From Bacteroides intestinalis (GTDB taxonomy: Bacteria; Bacteroidota; Bacteroidia; Bacteroidales; Bacteroidaceae): a stretch of 64,000 bases of DNA. Position 1 is the first letter of the stretch. Each line of letters opens with the position of its first letter. Both the position numbers and the translations under genes were made by a program. The notes beneath the pieces are model-generated. The model saw only the letters and a list, made by a program, of their open reading frames with translations. It ran no database searches and had not been told where the DNA came from. The stretch is taken from contig NZ_QRZF01000001.1 in the NCBI RefSeq assembly GCF_003464595.1, positions 372,001 through 436,000 of the forward strand. The letters run 5' to 3'. Below, piece after piece: positions 60,815-64,000 of this stretch.

Positions 60815-62078
60815 TTCTCCCAATTCGTTAAATAAAAAAACCTCTCTTATGTAATCAATAACCTTTATAATATTCTGTAAGCTTACCCTTTTGGATATGA
60901 TAAATACGACATAAAAAGCGGCTAAATAACATCGCCTCTTTTCATGTATTTACAATTTGTCCAAAAAGTCATTAGCAATGCACATCTGATGCTTGTGCAT
61001 AACAAACATTTGCAGACAAATAAATTCTACATTCTAAAACTAATAGTCCGTGATTTGATTCTTTAAATAGAAAAGTAAAAAGAGTATTCCCACCTCTCTT
61101 GGGCATTCTCAAAAGGGAGGAACAGGTGATAGCATGAAATTATCATTAAAAGTAGCGTCATTATAGAGGATAGATACTTGGATAGTATCCCTCAAACCTA
61201 AATTATTGCAAAAGCAACATGTAAAAAGTTCAATGCAACAACTTACTAATGAAAGCGTCTTTTTTGCATTTGTCATATTCGTCATTTTATTATGTGAATA
61301 AGCCGTTAATATGTCCTCCCTCAATTACCCTCGTCAGACTTCTATACCCTATTTCTATTTATCATCATTCTTGTAAATAGAAACTATTTCAATCTTAAAA
61401 ATGGCAAGTTCAAGAAGAACATTTAATTACATACTGTATGTGTTTATTTTGAGTCTGTTAGAGCTATATTTTACTTAAGTAAAAAAAAGCAGTAGAAATG
61501 GAGGAGATCAATATGCTTTATAAAGTATTATTTCATCAGGTAATTGTATCTCATACATTTCAGAACAAGGTTAAATTCTAATATTAGAATAAGGAAAGTA
61601 GAAAAACAGAAGAATTAAAAGAGAAATACAAAATGAGAGTAAATTACCCCTTGTACATGTTACATTATAAGTAACCATCTCTGTTTTATAATATTGCAAT
61701 ATACAAGATGGCATCCCAATTAGTTTTTATAAATATTAAATTTATTGCGTTAAAAAGAGCTTGATTGTATCATTTTTACAAAAAAAACACATATCTTTGT
61801 AACTATAAAGTAAGTGAGGCTCAAAAGAGCTTATATCAGCATTGAAAATCAACAGATTGAACTATTTTCTTTACATATCAATATACACAGATATATTTAT
61901 ATATAAAAAAGAGAATTGTATTTTACTAAGTTCTTCTTGTACTTGGTATGTTCATTTTTCGGTTTAAAAGTCTTATTATATTAAGTATAGAAGCATCTTT
62001 AAGATAATATCGAGAACTTAGGCCCTTTCCCAAAAATATAGTTTCTACTTTTGTAATACCAATACGAGAAGGTATTCT
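60815..62078. other. AT-rich intergenic stretch without a supported gene
   Basis: About 1.3 kb of strongly AT-rich DNA lies between the envelope operon and the MACPF gene. The longest frame (61109-61324, - strand, 71 codons) has a vaguely hydrophobic start but no family, promoter or RBS and is not called. A + strand TATCTTTG at 61792-61799 could drive a short RNA, but the upstream element is poorly spaced and no terminator follows closely. Confidence 0.6.
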
Positions 62079-62126
62079 AAAAAGATAAAGAGCAAAGCTG
62101 CATAAAAGAAAACTTCACTCTTTATC
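62079..62126 (-). terminator. Terminator of the MACPF gene
   Basis: On the - strand GATAAAGAG and CTCTTTATC (62118-62126 and 62084-62092) form a 9-bp stem with a 25-nt loop, followed by TTTTT (62083-62079), 50 bp after the stop. Confidence 0.7.
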
Positions 62127-62175
62127 CTGAAAGGAAATAACTAAATTAGCTATTCAAAAGTTAGTTTGAAGAAGA

Positions 62176-63741
62176 TCAGAGAGCAATTAGAATATACTTG
62201 CGTAGTTCTTCAAATGTAAGATCATGGGTTGGGAGTAATTTTACAAAACTTCTAATGGCATAAGTATCTAAGAGATAATCATTATGTAAAGAATATCCTA
62301 CTTTCTGTACTGGGTCTAGAAGATAGACTGCTCCGTCTGCACTCTTATAACAAAAGCTACGCTCCATGAGTGGAGCATCATAATTAAACTTTTTAATAGA
62401 TTCAATGAAACTTTTCCCTATCCTTTTATTTACTTTTATCGTCAAACCATAGATACGGCTATATCTTTCTGATTCTTTCTCAATCCAGAAATCAATATTA
62501 GGTACCGACACATGGTCTAAGGTGATAAATTCATGATTTCTTGTATACAAATAGACATTACAATTCGTAGTTGTTGAGGAGCTAGCAGATAAAATTCTTT
62601 CAAATATTATTTGCGGCTCTTTTAATAAATGCTGCATTGCATCCCCTTTCATACATAACCCTAACCTGTTCTTTACATTCTTCTCCATAATAAATGCGGA
62701 TATAGGTACCAATCCCCCATCAGCTATATCCACAATGCTATGTGTAGCTGTATCTGCTAATGAAGCCATCCATTGCGACAAGTTAAGATTCACATCCTCC
62801 AATTTTTGAGGAACAGTAAATATAGGATATGCCGGCGAACCTCCGACAGTTTCAATAGCCATAGATATTTCCGTTACTCCACTTTCTGTACTCGACCCTG
62901 ACCCTGAAGAGTTTTTACCAAAACTCAAATCGGCAGAAGCTCCTACATTTTTTAAGCTGAAACTAGCGTTTATTTCATTATCCAGTGCCTTTTCTTTAAC
63001 TGTAGCAGTGGCTTCCTGTTTGTAAATACCCGAATAAAAAGCAGTAGCTCTTCCACCAGTCACAAATCCGGTAAGAACAAAAGCACCATAATTTTTGTAG
63101 AACTCCTCTATTGGCGTATTATACAATTCATCCTTAAAAGTTGCAGTTAGATAGTCTTTCATAATTATCTCACTGATATTACTGCTGTATTGCATTTCAT
63201 AGAAGTTTTGATCTATCGCAATATTCAATTCTCCAAATATATTTTGGGTATTATCAGTTATTGTCGAACCAAAGATCTCCGTCATTTTCCTTTTATGACC
63301 AATCTTAAATAAACCAACATTTATAGAAAATCCGCTATTCACCTTCTTTACAACTTGTGACTTTTCCTGGTATCTATCAAAAGAAGCAAAAGAAAATGCA
63401 TTCACAACACTATGCCCTATCCTGTGCACATTAAAATAGTCCTTATGGGCTGCTTCCAGTTTCTTAATATCAACCACCGCAAACCTTAAGTTCTCTTCAT
63501 CAGCATAAGGATATGCTGTAGCTCTGAATGAACGCCCCAAATAATCATCAAAGGTCACTTTCGTTGCTCTTGTAGTTAGATCAGGAGTAACATATTGCTT
63601 CTGAAACAGAATGAGAGGGGAATTAGGATCACGTTCTTTCAACACCTTTACATCTCCATCGAAAGAAAGGACGTCCTCTTCTTTGGTACATGCACTCAAT
63701 GCTATCGCAAAAAGTGCGAAAAATAGTAGTTTTACTTTCAT
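62176..63741 (-). CDS. MACPF-domain lipoprotein, similar to Bacteroidales secreted antimicrobial proteins
   Basis: The frame reaches 63765, but the ATG at 63741 begins a lipoprotein signal ending ALSAC (Cys18), followed by TKEED. The MACPF core is marked by YGAFVLTGFVTGGRATAFYSG near residues 210-235, with flanking helix-forming and Gly/Ser-rich segments (SFGKNSSGSGSSTESG) where membrane-inserting hairpins would lie. Bacteroidales MACPF lipoproteins include the BSAP toxins that kill related strains lacking a resistant receptor, as well as others of unknown role. No immunity or receptor gene is visible within the window. Alone between its own promoter and terminator, in AT-rich DNA, it looks like an accessory gene. 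Confidence 0.85.
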   Translation of the reverse strand: MKVKLLFFALFAIALSACTKEEDVLSFDGDVKVLKERDPNSPLILFQKQYVTPDLTTRATKVTFDDYLGRSFRATAYPYADEENLRFAVVDIKKLEAAHKDYFNVHRIGHSVVNAFSFASFDRYQEKSQVVKKVNSGFSINVGLFKIGHKRKMTEIFGSTITDNTQNIFGELNIAIDQNFYEMQYSSNISEIIMKDYLTATFKDELYNTPIEEFYKNYGAFVLTGFVTGGRATAFYSGIYKQEATATVKEKALDNEINASFSLKNVGASADLSFGKNSSGSGSSTESGVTEISMAIETVGGSPAYPIFTVPQKLEDVNLNLSQWMASLADTATHSIVDIADGGLVPISAFIMEKNVKNRLGLCMKGDAMQHLLKEPQIIFERILSASSSTTTNCNVYLYTRNHEFITLDHVSVPNIDFWIEKESERYSRIYGLTIKVNKRIGKSFIESIKKFNYDAPLMERSFCYKSADGAVYLLDPVQKVGYSLHNDYLLDTYAIRSFVKLLPTHDLTFEELRKYILIAL

Positions 63742-63865
63742 AATACCTCGATTTAAGTTTAACAATATGTGAATTTCAAAAAAATAAGCAGGCTATCATC
63801 AAGAATATAACTACATTTCTAACATAGAGTAATAGCAGCTCCGAGGCTAAATTGTATAATTATCA

Positions 63866-63896
63866 CAAATATATGCATTCTATTGATAAGATCAAA
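63866..63896 (-). promoter_or_regulatory. Promoter of the MACPF gene
   Basis: On the - strand TTTG (63893-63896) and TATATTTG (63866-63873) are 19 bp apart, a full consensus match. The leader to the ATG is about 120 nt, long enough for post-transcriptional control. Confidence 0.75.
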
Positions 63897-63955
63897 GAAA
63901 TAATAACTATTTAAATCTCACAACTTCAATTTATTTGAGACGTAGCACAATAAAA

Positions 63956-63984
63956 AAGAGGAAGCTCATTGTAAGCCTCCTCTT
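63956..63984 (-). terminator. Terminator of a gene beyond the right edge
   Basis: AAGAGGAAGC (from 63956) and GCCTCCTCTT (to 63984) form a stem with one bulge. On the - strand it is followed by TTTTTTATTG. It probably ends a - strand gene upstream of the MACPF unit. Confidence 0.6.
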
Positions 63985-64000
63985 CTACTATTAGTTTGCG

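Noticed and set aside
61109..61324. 71-codon - strand frame in the AT-rich gap, with a Cys-rich hydrophobic start
   Set aside because: No promoter box, no recognisable family, and no neighbour that would suggest a peptide precursor. It could be a small secreted peptide, but support is too weak.
61792..61799. + strand -7 box (TATCTTTG) that might drive a small RNA
   Set aside because: The nearest TTG upstream is about 24 bp away and no terminator or conserved structure follows.

Overview
The window reads as chromosome of a gut Bacteroides (Bacteroidales). Evidence: two SusC/SusD pairs, Bacteroidetes-type promoters (TTTG, about 19-21 bp, TAnnTTTG) before several genes, lipoproteins with acidic residues just after the lipidated Cys, BACON, DUF4373, DUF3316, DUF6029 and Omp28 families, and little Shine-Dalgarno signal. 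The species cannot be fixed from sequence alone. There is no phage, integrase, IS or CRISPR.

Region 1 (1-19.1 kb, all + strand) is a peptidoglycan salvage locus. It holds an Amidase_3-type amidase (5' end off the window), a phosphoesterase/beta-propeller fusion, a GT2 glycosyltransferase, a GalT/HIT-like DUF4922 protein, a SpoIID/LytB protein, an AmpG-like MFS permease, a DUF1343/NamZ exo-muramidase, a FAD/Fe-S D-lactate-dehydrogenase-like enzyme, then DUF5009 transporter - BadF-type kinase - MurQ in the order of the Tannerella forsythia MurNAc transporter/kinase/etherase cluster, and a beta-lactamase-like/SGNH hydrolase fusion. Together they could release, import, phosphorylate and split MurNAc and oxidise the D-lactate that MurQ releases.

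Region 2 (19.2-29.5 kb) is mostly housekeeping: an AAA/DUF4143 ATPase, an FKBP-like lipoprotein, glycyl-tRNA synthetase, a DUF4373 protein, topoisomerase IV subunit A, a DUF3316 protein, an S41 peptidase and a tRNA-Leu(UAG).

Region 3 (29.7-50.1 kb) is a tandemly duplicated polysaccharide utilisation locus, [SusC-SusD-GH3-GH144] x2, followed by a membrane-spanning regulator with a beta-propeller sensor and a LuxR-like HTH. GH144 plus GH3 points to beta-1,2-glucan. A CE15-like esterase and a second phosphoesterase/beta-propeller protein follow.

Region 4 (53.6-64 kb, - strand) has a five-gene envelope operon (large lipoprotein, TlpA thioredoxin, DUF6029 barrel, Omp28-like lipoprotein, metzincin lipoprotein), a 1.3 kb AT-rich gene-free stretch, and a MACPF-domain lipoprotein resembling Bacteroidales secreted antimicrobial proteins, with its own promoter and terminator.

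The most unusual layer is repetitive DNA. One family of palindromes built on TTAGTGATTAG-like words occurs directly after stop codons, with two copies sharing a 22-nt loop. Related palindromes lie in frame inside genes, most clearly as a 32-codon insertion in one GH3 enzyme that its tandem paralogue lacks. Two unrelated 22-23 bp tandem repeats also sit between genes.
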